In this document: piece by piece, positions 16,926 to 28,414 of the stretch
Numbering within the stretch: the stretch's first letter is position 1
Layout of the letters: each line of letters opens with the position of its first letter
Origin: Arenimonas fontis
GTDB taxonomy: Bacteria > Pseudomonadota > Gammaproteobacteria > Xanthomonadales > Xanthomonadaceae
Direction of reading: 5' to 3'
Assembly (NCBI RefSeq): GCF_008386465.1
Contig: NZ_VUOD01000002.1
Coordinates: 248,001 to 312,000 of the forward strand
Length of the DNA: 64,000 bases
Made by a program: the position numbers and the translations under genes
The notes under the pieces: generated by a model
The model's input: the letters and a program-made list of their open reading frames with translations, nothing else
The model's database searches: none
What the model was told of the DNA's origin: nothing

Positions 16926-17788
16926 TGAACAGCGTTTCCGAACGCCTGTATCTGCGCCGGCGCCTGGTCAACGCCGTCTCCCTGCTGCTGTCCGCTGCGG
17001 CAGCGGTGTTCGGGTTGTTCTGGCTGATCTGGATACTGTGGACGACGATCAGCAAGGGCGTGGACGCGATGAGCCTGCAGCTGTTCACCGAAATGACGCC
17101 GCCGCCAGGAACCGACACCGGCGGCCTGAAGAACGCCATCGTCGGCAGCGTCATGCTTAGCGGCCTGGCCATCCTGCTTGGCGCTCCGGTCGGCATCGCC
17201 GCTGGCACCTTCCTGGCCGAATTCGCCCGTGACAGCAAACTGGGCAACGCGATCCGGTTCGTCAACGACATCCTGCTGTCGGCGCCGTCCATCGTGCTGG
17301 GCCTGTTCGTCTACGCGGTGATCGTGCGGCCGTCCGGCAGCTTCTCCGGTTATGCCGGCGCCGTGGCCATGGCTTTCATCGTGCTGCCGGTAGTGGTGCG
17401 CACCACCGACGAAATGCTGAAGCTGGTGCCCAGCCAGATGCGTGAAGCGGCGCTATCCCTGGGCATACCGCAGTGGAAGGTCACCACCCAGGTGCTGTAC
17501 CGGGCGGCGCTGCCGGGCATCATCACCGGCGTCCTGCTTGCCCTGGCCCGCATCGCCGGCGAGACCGCGCCGCTGCTGTTCACCGCCTTCAACAACCAGT
17601 ACTGGAATACCGACATGTCCGGCGCCATGCCCAACCTGCCGGTGACCATCTTCCAGTTCGCGATGAGCCCCTTCGAATACTGGAACCAGCTGGCCTGGGC
17701 CGGCGCTTTCCTGATCACGGTGTTCGTGCTGATCGTCAGCCTGGGCGCCCGCTTCCTCCTGCTGCGCAAGAAGATGAACCATGACTGA
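16925..17788 (+). CDS. pstA: phosphate ABC transporter permease PstA
   Basis: Second permease subunit of the Pst transporter, 287 residues with about six helices. The EAA-type loop lies around [20 protein letters not shown], followed by [21 protein letters not shown], which is characteristic of PstA. Translation should couple to pstC (TGATG) and to pstB (8-base overlap). Confidence 0.95.
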   Translation: MNSVSERLYLRRRLVNAVSLLLSAAAAVFGLFWLIWILWTTISKGVDAMSLQLFTEMTPPPGTDTGGLKNAIVGSVMLSGLAILLGAPVGIAAGTFLAEFARDSKLGNAIRFVNDILLSAPSIVLGLFVYAVIVRPSGSFSGYAGAVAMAFIVLPVVVRTTDEMLKLVPSQMREAALSLGIPQWKVTTQVLYRAALPGIITGVLLALARIAGETAPLLFTAFNNQYWNTDMSGAMPNLPVTIFQFAMSPFEYWNQLAWAGAFLITVFVLIVSLGARFLLLRKKMNHD

Positions 17789-18599
17789 CGTCTCCATCTC
17801 CATCGCCACGTCCGTACCCCAGGCCAGCCAGGCCGCAGTGCCCAGCCGGGTGAAGCTGGCGGCGCGCAACCTGGCCTTTCACTATGGCGACTTCGCCGCG
17901 CTCAGGGACATCAATCTGGAGGTGCCGGAGAAGCGGGTGACCGCCCTGATCGGCCCTTCGGGCTGCGGCAAGTCCACCCTGCTGCGCATCTTCAACCGGA
18001 TCTATTCGATCTACCCGGGCCAGCGTGCCAGCGGCGAGGTGCTGCTGGACGGCGAGAACGTGCTCGACCCGAAGTACCCGCTCAACAAGCTACGCAGCAA
18101 GATCGGCATGGTGTTCCAGAAGCCGGTGCCGTTCCCGATGTCCATCTACGACAACATCGCCTACGGCATCGGCCACTACGAGAAGCTGTCGCGCCAGCGC
18201 ATGGACGAGCGGGTCGAGGAGGCGCTGCGCCAGGCGGCGCTATGGGACGAGGTCAAGGACAAGCTCAGGCAGAGCGCGCTTGGCCTCTCCGGCGGCCAGC
18301 AGCAGCGCCTGTGCATCGCCCGTGCCGTGGCCCTGCGCCCGGAGGTGATCCTGTTCGACGAGCCTACTTCTGCCCTGGACCCGATCGCCACCGGCAAGAT
18401 CGAACAGCTGATCGCCGAGCTCAAGCAGCAGTTCACCATCCTGATCGTCACCCACAACATGCAGCAGGCGGCCCGCTGCTCCGATTTCACCGCCTTCATG
18501 TACCTGGGCGAGCTGGTCGAGCACGGCCCCACCGCCACCATCTTCACCAAGCCCTCGAAACAGCAGACCGAGGACTACATCACCGGCCGCTTCGGCTGA
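17781..18599 (+). CDS. pstB: phosphate ABC transporter ATP-binding protein PstB
   Basis: ATPase of the Pst transporter, 272 residues. Walker [10 protein letters not shown] is at residues 58-66, the signature is [14 protein letters not shown], Walker B is [13 protein letters not shown], and the switch His follows in [11 protein letters not shown] 25-residue N-terminal extension precedes the ABC domain, as in many proteobacterial PstB proteins. It overlaps pstA by 8 bases and is followed by phoU after 11 bases. Confidence 0.97.
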   Translation: MTDVSISIATSVPQASQAAVPSRVKLAARNLAFHYGDFAALRDINLEVPEKRVTALIGPSGCGKSTLLRIFNRIYSIYPGQRASGEVLLDGENVLDPKYPLNKLRSKIGMVFQKPVPFPMSIYDNIAYGIGHYEKLSRQRMDERVEEALRQAALWDEVKDKLRQSALGLSGGQQQRLCIARAVALRPEVILFDEPTSALDPIATGKIEQLIAELKQQFTILIVTHNMQQAARCSDFTAFMYLGELVEHGPTATIFTKPSKQQTEDYITGRFG

Positions 18600-18610
18600 G
18601 GTTCCCCGCC

Positions 18611-19306
18611 ATGACCGAGCACATCGTCAAGAGTTTCGACACCGAACTGCAGCGCCTCGACGGCGAGATCCAGCGCATGGGCGAGATCGCCGTGGCCCAG
18701 CTGGAGGCGGCCATGGACGTGTTGCAGCGCCGCGACAGCCAGGCCGCGCAGCGGGTGGTCGCCAACGACGACGCCATCGACGCCCTGGAGCACGAGGTCG
18801 GCCACGACGTGCTGCAATTGCTGGCGCTGCGCCAGCCCATGGCACGCGACCTGCGCGAGGTTTACGCCGCCTTGCGCATCTCCTCGGACATCGAGCGGAT
18901 CGGCGATTACGCCGCCAACGTGGCCAAGCGCAGCATGGTGCTGAACCAGATGCCGGTGGTGCCGGCAGGGCGCGGCCTGCCGGCGCTGGCCAGGCTGGCC
19001 GGCAGCCTGGTCTCGGAGGCGCTGGAAGCCTACCGCCTGCGCGACGCCGACCGGGCCATGGCCGTGCGCGGCCGCGACGCCGAGCTGGACGCCGAATACA
19101 CCGGCCTGTTCCGCGAGCTGCTGACCTACATGGCCGAGGATCCGCGCCAGATCACCGCCTGCACCCACCTGTTGTTCATCGCCAAGAACATCGAGCGGAT
19201 CGGCGACCATGCCACCAACATCGCCGAGAACACCTGGTTCCTGGTGCACGGCGAGCCGCCGGCGACCGAGCGCGAGAAGCGCGACCGCACTTCCGAGCAG
19301 GCCTGA
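18611..19306 (+). CDS. phoU: phosphate signalling protein PhoU
   Basis: Negative regulator linking the Pst transporter to the PhoR/PhoB two-component system, 231 residues. It contains two three-helix PhoU repeats with the metal-binding E(x)xxDxxx-type helices: DIERIGDYAANVA (near residue 95) and NIERIGDHATNIAE (near residue 195). It is the last gene of pstSCAB-phoU. phoB and phoR are not in the window. The 153 bases after it show no clear terminator. Confidence 0.95.
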   Translation: MTEHIVKSFDTELQRLDGEIQRMGEIAVAQLEAAMDVLQRRDSQAAQRVVANDDAIDALEHEVGHDVLQLLALRQPMARDLREVYAALRISSDIERIGDYAANVAKRSMVLNQMPVVPAGRGLPALARLAGSLVSEALEAYRLRDADRAMAVRGRDAELDAEYTGLFRELLTYMAEDPRQITACTHLLFIAKNIERIGDHATNIAENTWFLVHGEPPATEREKRDRTSEQA

Positions 19307-19459
19307 ACCCGGCAGGCGGCCCGGCGCGGGCGCGCGTCGGGCGGCGTGCGCCTGAGCGGCCCGCGTGGCACCCGCGCCAGGCCGCCAGTGCGGCTCGCCC
19401 CGCGGGCAGACGATCCTCTATCCTTCCGTCCTGGTTCCAGCAATCACCAGGAGGCCGGC

Positions 19460-20080
19460 ATGAAGATCCGCAGCGACAGCTTCCGCGACGGCGATCCGAT
19501 TCCGCGCCGTTGCGCCATGGGAACGCCCGAGGGCTTTGGCGGCAACCGCAACCCGCATCTGGCCTGGTCGGAGGTCCCGGCCGGTACCCGCTCCTTCGCC
19601 CTGATCTGCGTGGACGAAGATGTGCCGACCGTGGCCGGGATGGTCGGCAAGCCGGGCGTGGAGATCCCGGCCGAGCAGCCGCGAACCGAGTTCATCCACT
19701 GGGTGATGGCCGATATCCCGGCCAGCGTCGGCGAGATCGCCGAGGGTGCCTGCAGCGATGGCGTCACCCTCCGCGGCAAGGCCGATCCGCCCGGCCCTGC
19801 CGGCGCCCGCCAGGGCAGCAACGACTACGTAGGCTGGTTCAGCGGCGATCCGGACATGTCCGGCGACTGGCCGGGCTACGACGGCCCCTACCCGCCCGGC
19901 AACGACCTGCGCCTGCACCGCTATTTCTTCCGGCTGTACGCCCTGGACGTCGAGCGCCTGAACCTGCCCGAGCGCTTCACCGCCGCCGACGTGCGCCGGG
20001 CCATGCAGGGGCATGTCCTGGCGGAGGCCGCCATCCACGGCACCTATTCCCTGCATCCCGGCCTGCACAAGGCCGTCTAG
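19460..20080 (+). CDS. YbhB/YbcL (PEBP) family protein
   Basis: Phosphatidylethanolamine-binding-protein family member of 206 residues, similar to bacterial YbhB/YbcL (Raf-kinase-inhibitor-like). Family landmarks are visible: NPHLAWSEVPAGTRSF with CVDEDVP, FIHWVMADIPA, the glycine-proline segment YDGPYPPGNDLRLHRY and a C-terminal ALDVERLNLP. No signal peptide is seen, so it is probably cytoplasmic. An AGGAGG ribosome site is at 19449-19454. The bacterial role is unknown. Confidence 0.85.
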   Translation: MKIRSDSFRDGDPIPRRCAMGTPEGFGGNRNPHLAWSEVPAGTRSFALICVDEDVPTVAGMVGKPGVEIPAEQPRTEFIHWVMADIPASVGEIAEGACSDGVTLRGKADPPGPAGARQGSNDYVGWFSGDPDMSGDWPGYDGPYPPGNDLRLHRYFFRLYALDVERLNLPERFTAADVRRAMQGHVLAEAAIHGTYSLHPGLHKAV

Positions 20081-20152
20081 GCCCGTTTCCGCGCCGGTCC
20101 GGGGCCGCCCCGGACCGGGACTTCGATCTCGGCCGTGCCCGGCCCCGGCGGG

Positions 20153-20158
20153 TATAAT
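20153..20158 (+). promoter_or_regulatory. -10 element for the glycine riboswitch/gcvP transcript
   Basis: An exact TATAAT lies about 15-20 bases before the first aptamer. No matching -35 is visible at 17-base spacing, so an activator or an unusual promoter may be involved. Confidence 0.5.
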
Positions 20159-20171
20159 CCCGCCTGCTGTA

Positions 20172-20336
20172 CTCCCCGGCGGGAGAAGCGGGCCAGGCCC
20201 GCTGCCGAAGGCGCAACGCCCGTAATCGCTCAGGCCCACGTACCGCCGGCCGAGAAAACTCTGGAGAGACCGGCACCGCCGGCGCCGAAGGGGCATGGGT
20301 CCAGGCCCAAAACTCTCAGGCAAAAGGACAGAGGGG
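20172..20336 (+). ncRNA. tandem glycine riboswitch
   Basis: The gcvP leader holds two glycine aptamers in a row. The first (about 20172-20250) contains GGCGGGAGA..GCTGCCGAAGG..ATCGCTCAGGC. The second (about 20256-20336) contains ACTCTGGAGAGACC, GCGCCGAAGGGGCA and AACTCTCAGGCAAAAGGACAGAG. These GCCGAAGG and CTCAGGC(A) blocks are the conserved glycine-binding cores. In known cases glycine turns expression of the cleavage system on; here the expression platform is the 45 bases before the gcvP start, with no obvious terminator, so control may be at translation. Confidence 0.9.
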
Positions 20337-20381
20337 CGCCCACGTGCGGCACGCACGCGCCCCGCCCTGCCCGGACCCGCC

Positions 20382-23233
<2,852 letters not shown>

Positions 23234-23258
<25 letters not shown>

Positions 23259-24220
23259 GAACGGCGGGCCGCGCGGCGCAGCCGCGCGGCCATGTCGCGG
23301 ACGGCAGTCGCCAACTCCGGCGGTTCGAGCACCTCGAAGTCCACGCCCAGCACCGCCAGGTGCGCGGCGAGATACTCCGGCCGGTTGGCGCCGGTCTCCA
23401 GCAGGCAACGGCCGCCGCCCCACTCCTGCAGGCGTCCGGCGAAGGCCGGCACCAGGTCAGCCAGCTCCGTCCTCGACGCGTGCAACAGCACCCGCGCCTT
23501 CAGCCGGTACATCTCCACCGCCACCGAGCGCGCCACGTAGTCGGCCGCCTTGCCGCCCGGAATGCGCCGCGGCAGGAAGCGGGGTCCCGGTTCCGGCCCG
23601 CTGACGATGCGGTCGACCCGGAATGTGCGCCAGTCGCGGCGACCGAGATCCCAGGCCAGCAGATACCAGCGCGCTTCCGTGCAGACCACGGCATGCGGCT
23701 CGACCTCACGCCGCTGCTGCCGACCGCTCCGGTCGCGGTAGTCGAAAGACAGCCTGTGCAGGTCGCGGCAGGCGGTGGCCAGCGCCATCAGGCGATCGTG
23801 CGGTACTTGCGGGCCTACCGGGGCGACCGGCTGCAAGGCATCGTGCAGGCCGCGCAATCGGCTGCGAAGCCGGGCCGGGATCACCTGCTCGAGCTTGGCC
23901 AGCGCCCGCAACGTCGCCTCGCCGGAACCGCCGACCGGCCCGGCCGCCGCCTGGCGCAGGCCGACCGCGACCGCCAGGAACTCGTCCTCGTCCAGCAACA
24001 GCGGTGGCAAGGCGCTGCCGGCCGCCAACTCGTAGCCGCCGCCCGGACCGCCGTCGGACCGCACCGGATACCCCAGCTGGCGCAGACGGTCCACGTCGCG
24101 TCGCACCGTGCGCGGCGTGACCTCCAGCCGCTCGGCCAGCTCGCCGCCGGGCCAGTGCCGGCGCGATTGCAACAGGGAAAGCAGACGCAGCAATCGGGAG
24201 GAAGCCGCCATGCCCGGCAT
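23234..24220 (-). CDS. WYL-domain HTH transcriptional regulator (YafY-like)
   Basis: Transcriptional regulator of about 328 residues. An N-terminal DeoR/HTH_11-type helix-turn-helix (about residues 6-60, with [20 protein letters not shown]) is followed by a WYL domain whose hallmark appears as [25 protein letters not shown] domains sense ligands, often nucleic-acid-derived or cyclic nucleotides. It diverges from a glutathione S-transferase gene 78 bases away, a common pairing in which the regulator controls the neighbour; that control is inferred. The start is uncertain: ATGs at 24220 and 24211 are both possible and neither has a clear ribosome site. Confidence 0.85.
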
Positions 24221-24298
24221 GATGCCGCAAATGGAGGACCAAATCCGTCCTCGGTTGTCGCTAGCCTGCGCTCCGGTCCCACCGCCCCGGAGCCCTGC

Positions 24299-24916
24299 AT
24301 GAACCTGACCCTCTACGCCTCGCCCATGTCCAGCGCCACGCCGGTGGTTCACGCCCTGACCGAGCTGGAGGTGGATTGCGAGATCGTCATCCTCGACCTC
24401 AAGGCCGGCGAGCAGAAGCGGCCGGACTACCTGGCCATCAATCCGCACGGCGTGGTACCCACCCTGGTGGTGGACGGCACGCCACTGTTCGAATCGGCCG
24501 CCATCCTGCAATGGCTGGGCGAGCACTACGGCGTGCAGCGCGGCCTGTGGCCGGCAGCGGGCACGCCGGCGCGGCTCGAAGCTCTGTCCTGGAGCACCTG
24601 GGCCTACGTCAGCTACGGCATGCTGGTCAATGCCCTGAATTTCGCCCAGAGCCCGAACGTGGACGCGCGCCTGCACCATGCACCGCTGGCGGAAGAGATC
24701 CGGCGCCGGCTGGCGCGGGCGCTGGATCCCCTGGAGGCCAGGCTGGCCGCGCAGGCCTGGCTGCTGGGCGAACGCTACTCCCTGCTGGACCTGATCGTCG
24801 GCAGCGTGCTGACCCACGGCACCTACTGCGGCGCTTCGGTGCAGCGCCATCCGCGCGTGGCCGACTGGCTGGGCCGGTTCGCGCAGCGGCCGGTCCTGGC
24901 CCGCACCTGGGCCTGA
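24299..24916 (+). CDS. glutathione S-transferase family protein
   Basis: Glutathione S-transferase of 205 residues. The N-terminal thioredoxin-like domain (1-78) has the glutathione-contact PHGVVPTLV with its cis-Pro and the LFESAAIL motif, in which Glu-Ser bind the gamma-glutamyl group. The C-terminal domain is helical with the LLGERYSLLDLIVG N-capping Asp. SSATPVV near residue 10 supplies the likely catalytic Ser. The class appears theta- or beta-like, and the substrate is unknown. It is divergent from a WYL regulator and ends in a hairpin. Confidence 0.85.
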   Translation: MNLTLYASPMSSATPVVHALTELEVDCEIVILDLKAGEQKRPDYLAINPHGVVPTLVVDGTPLFESAAILQWLGEHYGVQRGLWPAAGTPARLEALSWSTWAYVSYGMLVNALNFAQSPNVDARLHHAPLAEEIRRRLARALDPLEARLAAQAWLLGERYSLLDLIVGSVLTHGTYCGASVQRHPRVADWLGRFAQRPVLARTWA

Positions 24917-24936
24917 ACCGGCGGATTCGGCCGGTT
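24916..24936 (+). terminator. possible terminator after the GST gene
   Basis: A 7-base stem AACCGGC/GCCGGTT (24916-24922 with 24930-24936) runs into TTCCC. The short U-tract makes it a weak candidate; it sits exactly at the GST stop. Confidence 0.4.
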
Positions 24937-25035
24937 TCCCGGGGGAAAATGCCGGGAATTCGTGTCGGCCGAACTTGCACCCGCGGCGCATATTGCCGAG
25001 GATGGGTGTCCGCTCGCTGGTCTCGAGGAGCCAAG

Positions 25036-25806
25036 ATGCATGCCATCCACGGCGATCACGCCGGTCTTCCGCGTTGTTCCGATACGGTTGCCCGACGGGG
25101 AACGTCCGCCCTTCCGGTGCTGGCCGAGCTGCATTCCGGCCTGCAACACATCCGCATCGTCCGCCATCCCGCCTTCGGCGGGCAGCTCTACCTCGACGGG
25201 GACCTGCAGATCTCCGAGTCCGACACCGCCTATGGCGTGGCCATGACCAGCCCGTTGCTGGGCATGGAGCGGCTGGAGCGCGTGGCCATCCTCGGCGGCG
25301 GCGATGGCGGCGTGCTGCAGGAACTGCTGCGCAGCCTCGAGCCGCTGGGGAAACTGCCGCGCGAGCTGTACCTGATCGAGATGGACGCCCAGGTGATTCG
25401 GCTGAGCCGGGAACACCTGCCGGCGGTCTGCGGCGACGCCTTCGACAGTCCAAACGTGCGCGTGATCACCGGCGATGCCTTCGACTGGATCGCCCAGGCC
25501 CATGATCTGGACGCGGTGATCTACGACCTGACCATGGACCCCCTGCGCGAAGGCCAGAGCCGCTCGGCTTTCATCACCGGCATCATCGCCGGGATCGGCC
25601 AGGCCCTGCGCCCGGGTGGCCTGCTGAGCATGCAGTGCTGCGGCCACGGCCTGCACGATCCGCGCGACCGGTCGTTGCGACGGGAAGTGCTGCCCCTGAT
25701 ACACGTGGCCATCGACCGGCACTTCGCCGGCCGCTGCGAGCAGGACGTGCTGATTCCCTCCTACCGCGATCTCTGGACCTTCCTGAGCGCGCGCAAGGCC
25801 GGCTGA
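25036..25806 (+). CDS. spermidine synthase-like aminopropyltransferase/methyltransferase-fold protein
   Basis: Protein of 256 residues with the polyamine synthase fold. Visible are the N-terminal strand domain with SGLQHIRIVRH and LYLDGDLQISESD, the nucleoside-binding loop ILGGGDGGVLQELL, the acidic IEMDAQVI, and the YDLTMDP motif, whose first Asp is the catalytic one in spermidine synthases. It would transfer an aminopropyl group from decarboxylated SAM to putrescine. No SAM decarboxylase (speD) is near. The QEL in place of the usual REV/REL and a long N terminus leave the exact substrate open. A GAGGAG site lies just before the ATG. Confidence 0.78.
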   Translation: MHAIHGDHAGLPRCSDTVARRGTSALPVLAELHSGLQHIRIVRHPAFGGQLYLDGDLQISESDTAYGVAMTSPLLGMERLERVAILGGGDGGVLQELLRSLEPLGKLPRELYLIEMDAQVIRLSREHLPAVCGDAFDSPNVRVITGDAFDWIAQAHDLDAVIYDLTMDPLREGQSRSAFITGIIAGIGQALRPGGLLSMQCCGHGLHDPRDRSLRREVLPLIHVAIDRHFAGRCEQDVLIPSYRDLWTFLSARKAG

Positions 25807-25813
25807 ACCGCGC

Positions 25814-26977
25814 TCATACGGCCGCGATCGCCGCACCCACCGCCAGCATCCCGAACACGACCCAGAGCGGATTCAGCCGGGCCTGCAGCACGGCCAGGCC
25901 CGCCAGCACCAGCGCCGCGTCCGACCACCCGCGCACGCCCTCCGACAGCACCGGGTCGACGAAGGCAGCGGCCAGCAAGCCGACGACGGCGGCGTTGATA
26001 CCGGCCACCGCCGCCGCCACGCCAATGCAGCGGCCGGCGCGCGACCACCAGGGCAGCACCGCCGCCATCAACAGCAAGCCCGGCAGGAAGATCGCCGCCA
26101 GGGCGATGCCCGCGTTCGCCCAGGCCGGCGCGCCGGTAGGCACCAGTGCCCCGAGGTAGGCCGAGAGGGTGAACATCGGCCCCGGTACTGCCTGGGCGGC
26201 GCCGTACCCGGCCAGGAAACGCTCATGCGACAACCAGCCGGGCTCCACTACCGAGGCTTCCAGCAGCGGCAACACCACATGGCCGCCACCGAAGACCAGG
26301 CTGCCGGCACCGTAGAACGCCGCCGCCAGCCGGGCCGGGCTGGGCTCGCCGGCGTCCGGCCACTGCGAGGCCACCAGGCCCAGTACGAACAGCGACAGCA
26401 GGGGCCAGGCCAGGCCGCCCCGGTAACGCGGTTCCAGGGCCGCCAAGAGCGGCGCGGGGCCGTTCCGACAGCACAGCCAGCCAGCCGCGGCGCCACCCGC
26501 GATCACCGCGAGCTGCGCCCAGGCACTGCCGGTCAGCAACACGCCGGCCATGGCCAGCACCGCCAAGCACCGTCGTCGCCCGTCCGGCGCCAGGCTCCGG
26601 GCCATGCCGGCAAGGGCGTGGCCCACGACGACGACGGCCACCAGTTTCAGGCCATGCACCAGGGCCGGCTGCGCCATCAGGCCTGGCGCCCACGCCGCCA
26701 GGGCGAACATCAGCAAGGCCGAAGGCAGGGTGAAACCGGCGAAGGCCGCCAGGCCGCCCCGCCAGCCCGCCCGGACCAGGCCGATGGCGAAGCCCAGTTG
26801 GCTGCTGGCCGGCCCCGGCAGCATCTGCGCCGCCGCCAGCAACTGCGCGAATTCCTCCTCCCGCAGCCAGCGACGGCGCCGCACGAAGGCCTCGTGGAAA
26901 TAGCCCACGTGGGCCACCGGCCCGCCGAACGAACTCAGGCCCAGGCGGAGGAAAACCAGGAAGACCTCGGTGGCCAT
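25814..26977 (-). CDS. chrA: chromate transporter ChrA
   Basis: Long-chain CHR-family chromate efflux transporter, 387 residues with two homologous CHR domains. The first half carries LGLSSFGGPVAHVGYFHEAF and QMLPGPASSQLGF. The second carries GSLVFGGGHVVLPLLE and AAQAVPGPMFTLSAYLG. These paired FGGP/FGGG and PGP motifs define the family. Proteins of this group export chromate driven by the membrane potential. It is divergent from the arsR-gapdh-arsJ operon with 76 bases between starts, so ArsR might influence both directions (inference). The 3' end comes close to the convergent spermidine synthase-like gene. Confidence 0.93.
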   Translation of the reverse strand: MATEVFLVFLRLGLSSFGGPVAHVGYFHEAFVRRRRWLREEEFAQLLAAAQMLPGPASSQLGFAIGLVRAGWRGGLAAFAGFTLPSALLMFALAAWAPGLMAQPALVHGLKLVAVVVVGHALAGMARSLAPDGRRRCLAVLAMAGVLLTGSAWAQLAVIAGGAAAGWLCCRNGPAPLLAALEPRYRGGLAWPLLSLFVLGLVASQWPDAGEPSPARLAAAFYGAGSLVFGGGHVVLPLLEASVVEPGWLSHERFLAGYGAAQAVPGPMFTLSAYLGALVPTGAPAWANAGIALAAIFLPGLLLMAAVLPWWSRAGRCIGVAAAVAGINAAVVGLLAAAFVDPVLSEGVRGWSDAALVLAGLAVLQARLNPLWVVFGMLAVGAAIAAV

Positions 26978-27053
26978 GGCCGCGCAGTGTATCCGCAGGA
27001 CCCGCAGGCGCCGGTGTCACACTGCTGCCACATGATTCGATGATTCTGGAAAC

Positions 27054-27416
27054 ATGGATACGAATGCCGCCCTCGCCGTCCTGACCGCCCTTGCCCAGCC
27101 GCACCGGCTGGCCATCTTCCGCTGGCTGGTGCAGCGGGGGCCGGACGGCGCCTTCGCAGGGGAGATCGCCGGGGCGCTGGGGCTGGCGGCCACCACCCAG
27201 TCCTTCCATCTCAAGGCCCTGGCCGGTGCCGGCCTGCTGTCCGCCGAGCCGCAGGGCCGGCACATCCGCTATCGCGCCGACCTGGACGCCGTGCGCGGTC
27301 TGGTGGATTACCTGACGGAAAACTGTTGCGGCGGCGATCCTTCCCGCTGCGAACCGCCACTGCGGCCCGGCAGGGTCGCCGGCCGCCGATTCCCCCATCC
27401 CGGAACCACCCCATGA
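27054..27416 (+). CDS. arsR: ArsR/SmtB-family metalloregulator
   Basis: Winged-helix repressor of 120 residues. The N-terminal helices start with [15 protein letters not shown], the recognition helix region is [19 protein letters not shown], and the wing is [11 protein letters not shown]-terminal CC pair followed by a further Cys (ENCCGG...SRC) is a likely As(III) site, as in the ArsR type with C-terminal Cys ligands. It is the first gene of arsR-gapdh-arsJ and overlaps gapdh by 4 bases. It should derepress the operon on binding trivalent arsenic. GATTC repeats before the start (27033-27045) may be part of the operator. Confidence 0.88.
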   Translation: MDTNAALAVLTALAQPHRLAIFRWLVQRGPDGAFAGEIAGALGLAATTQSFHLKALAGAGLLSAEPQGRHIRYRADLDAVRGLVDYLTENCCGGDPSRCEPPLRPGRVAGRRFPHPGTTP

Positions 27417-28414
27417 CCCTGAAGATAGGCATCAACGGATTCGGCCGCATCGGCCGCCTGGCGCTGCGCGCCGCTTTCGACTGGCCCGACCTGCGCTTCG
27501 CGCACGTCAACGACCCGGCCGGCGACGCCGCCACCCTCGCCCACCTGCTCAACTTCGACTCCGTGCATGGCCGCTGGGCGCACCAGGCCGCGGCCGAGGG
27601 CGATGCCATCGTCGTCGCCGGACAGCGCATCCCGGTCACCCGCAACAAGGGCATCGCCGAGACCGACTGGTCCGGCTGCGATCTGGTCATCGAGGCCAGC
27701 GGCAAGATGAAAACCAGCGCCTTGCTGCAGGCCTACCTGGACCAGGGCGTCAGGCGCGTGGTGGTGACCGCGCCGGTGAAGGAGCCGGGCGTGCTGAACG
27801 TGGTGATGGGCGTGAACGACCACCTGTTCGACCCGGCCGGGCACCGCATCGTCACCGCCGCCAGCTGCACCACCAATTGCCTGGCGCCGATCGTCAAGGT
27901 CATTCACGAGGGCCTCGGCGTCCGCCACGGCAGCATCACCACCGTGCACGACCTGACCAACAGCCAGTCCATCCTCGACCAGCCGCACAAGGACCTGCGT
28001 CGCGCCCGCGCCTGCGGGATGAGCCTGATCCCCACCAGCACCGGCTCCGCCACCGCCATCACCGAGATATTCCCGGAGCTGAAGGGCCGGCTCAACGGCC
28101 ACGCCGTGCGCGTGCCGCTGGCCAATGCCTCGCTCACCGACGCCGTGTTCGAGGTGAGGCGCGAGACGACGGTCGAGGAGGTGAACGCCCTGTTCAAGGC
28201 CGCCGCCGAGGGCCCGCTCGCCGGCATCCTGGGTTTCGAGACCCGGCCGCTGGTGTCGATCGACTACCGCAGCGACCCGCGCAGCAGCATCGTGGACGGG
28301 TCCTTCACCATGGTGGTCGCCGGCACCCAGGTGAAGGTGTTCGCCTGGTACGACAACGAATGGGCCTACGCCAACCGCACCGTCGAACTGGCCAGGCGGG
28401 TGGGCCGGGCGTGA
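27413..28414 (+). CDS. gapdh: glyceraldehyde-3-phosphate dehydrogenase of the arsenate pathway
   Basis: GAPDH of 333 residues: NAD-binding [11 protein letters not shown] at the N terminus, active-site [10 protein letters not shown] (catalytic Cys), and [11 protein letters not shown] near the end. Its position between arsR and arsJ, with 4-base overlaps on both sides, marks it as the ars-linked enzyme. In the known pathway such a GAPDH uses arsenate in place of phosphate to make unstable 1-arseno-3-phosphoglycerate, which ArsJ then exports. It could also act in glycolysis; a separate housekeeping gap gene would be expected elsewhere. The function rests on context plus the conserved pairing. 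Confidence 0.92.
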   Translation: MTLKIGINGFGRIGRLALRAAFDWPDLRFAHVNDPAGDAATLAHLLNFDSVHGRWAHQAAAEGDAIVVAGQRIPVTRNKGIAETDWSGCDLVIEASGKMKTSALLQAYLDQGVRRVVVTAPVKEPGVLNVVMGVNDHLFDPAGHRIVTAASCTTNCLAPIVKVIHEGLGVRHGSITTVHDLTNSQSILDQPHKDLRRARACGMSLIPTSTGSATAITEIFPELKGRLNGHAVRVPLANASLTDAVFEVRRETTVEEVNALFKAAAEGPLAGILGFETRPLVSIDYRSDPRSSIVDGSFTMVVAGTQVKVFAWYDNEWAYANRTVELARRVGRA

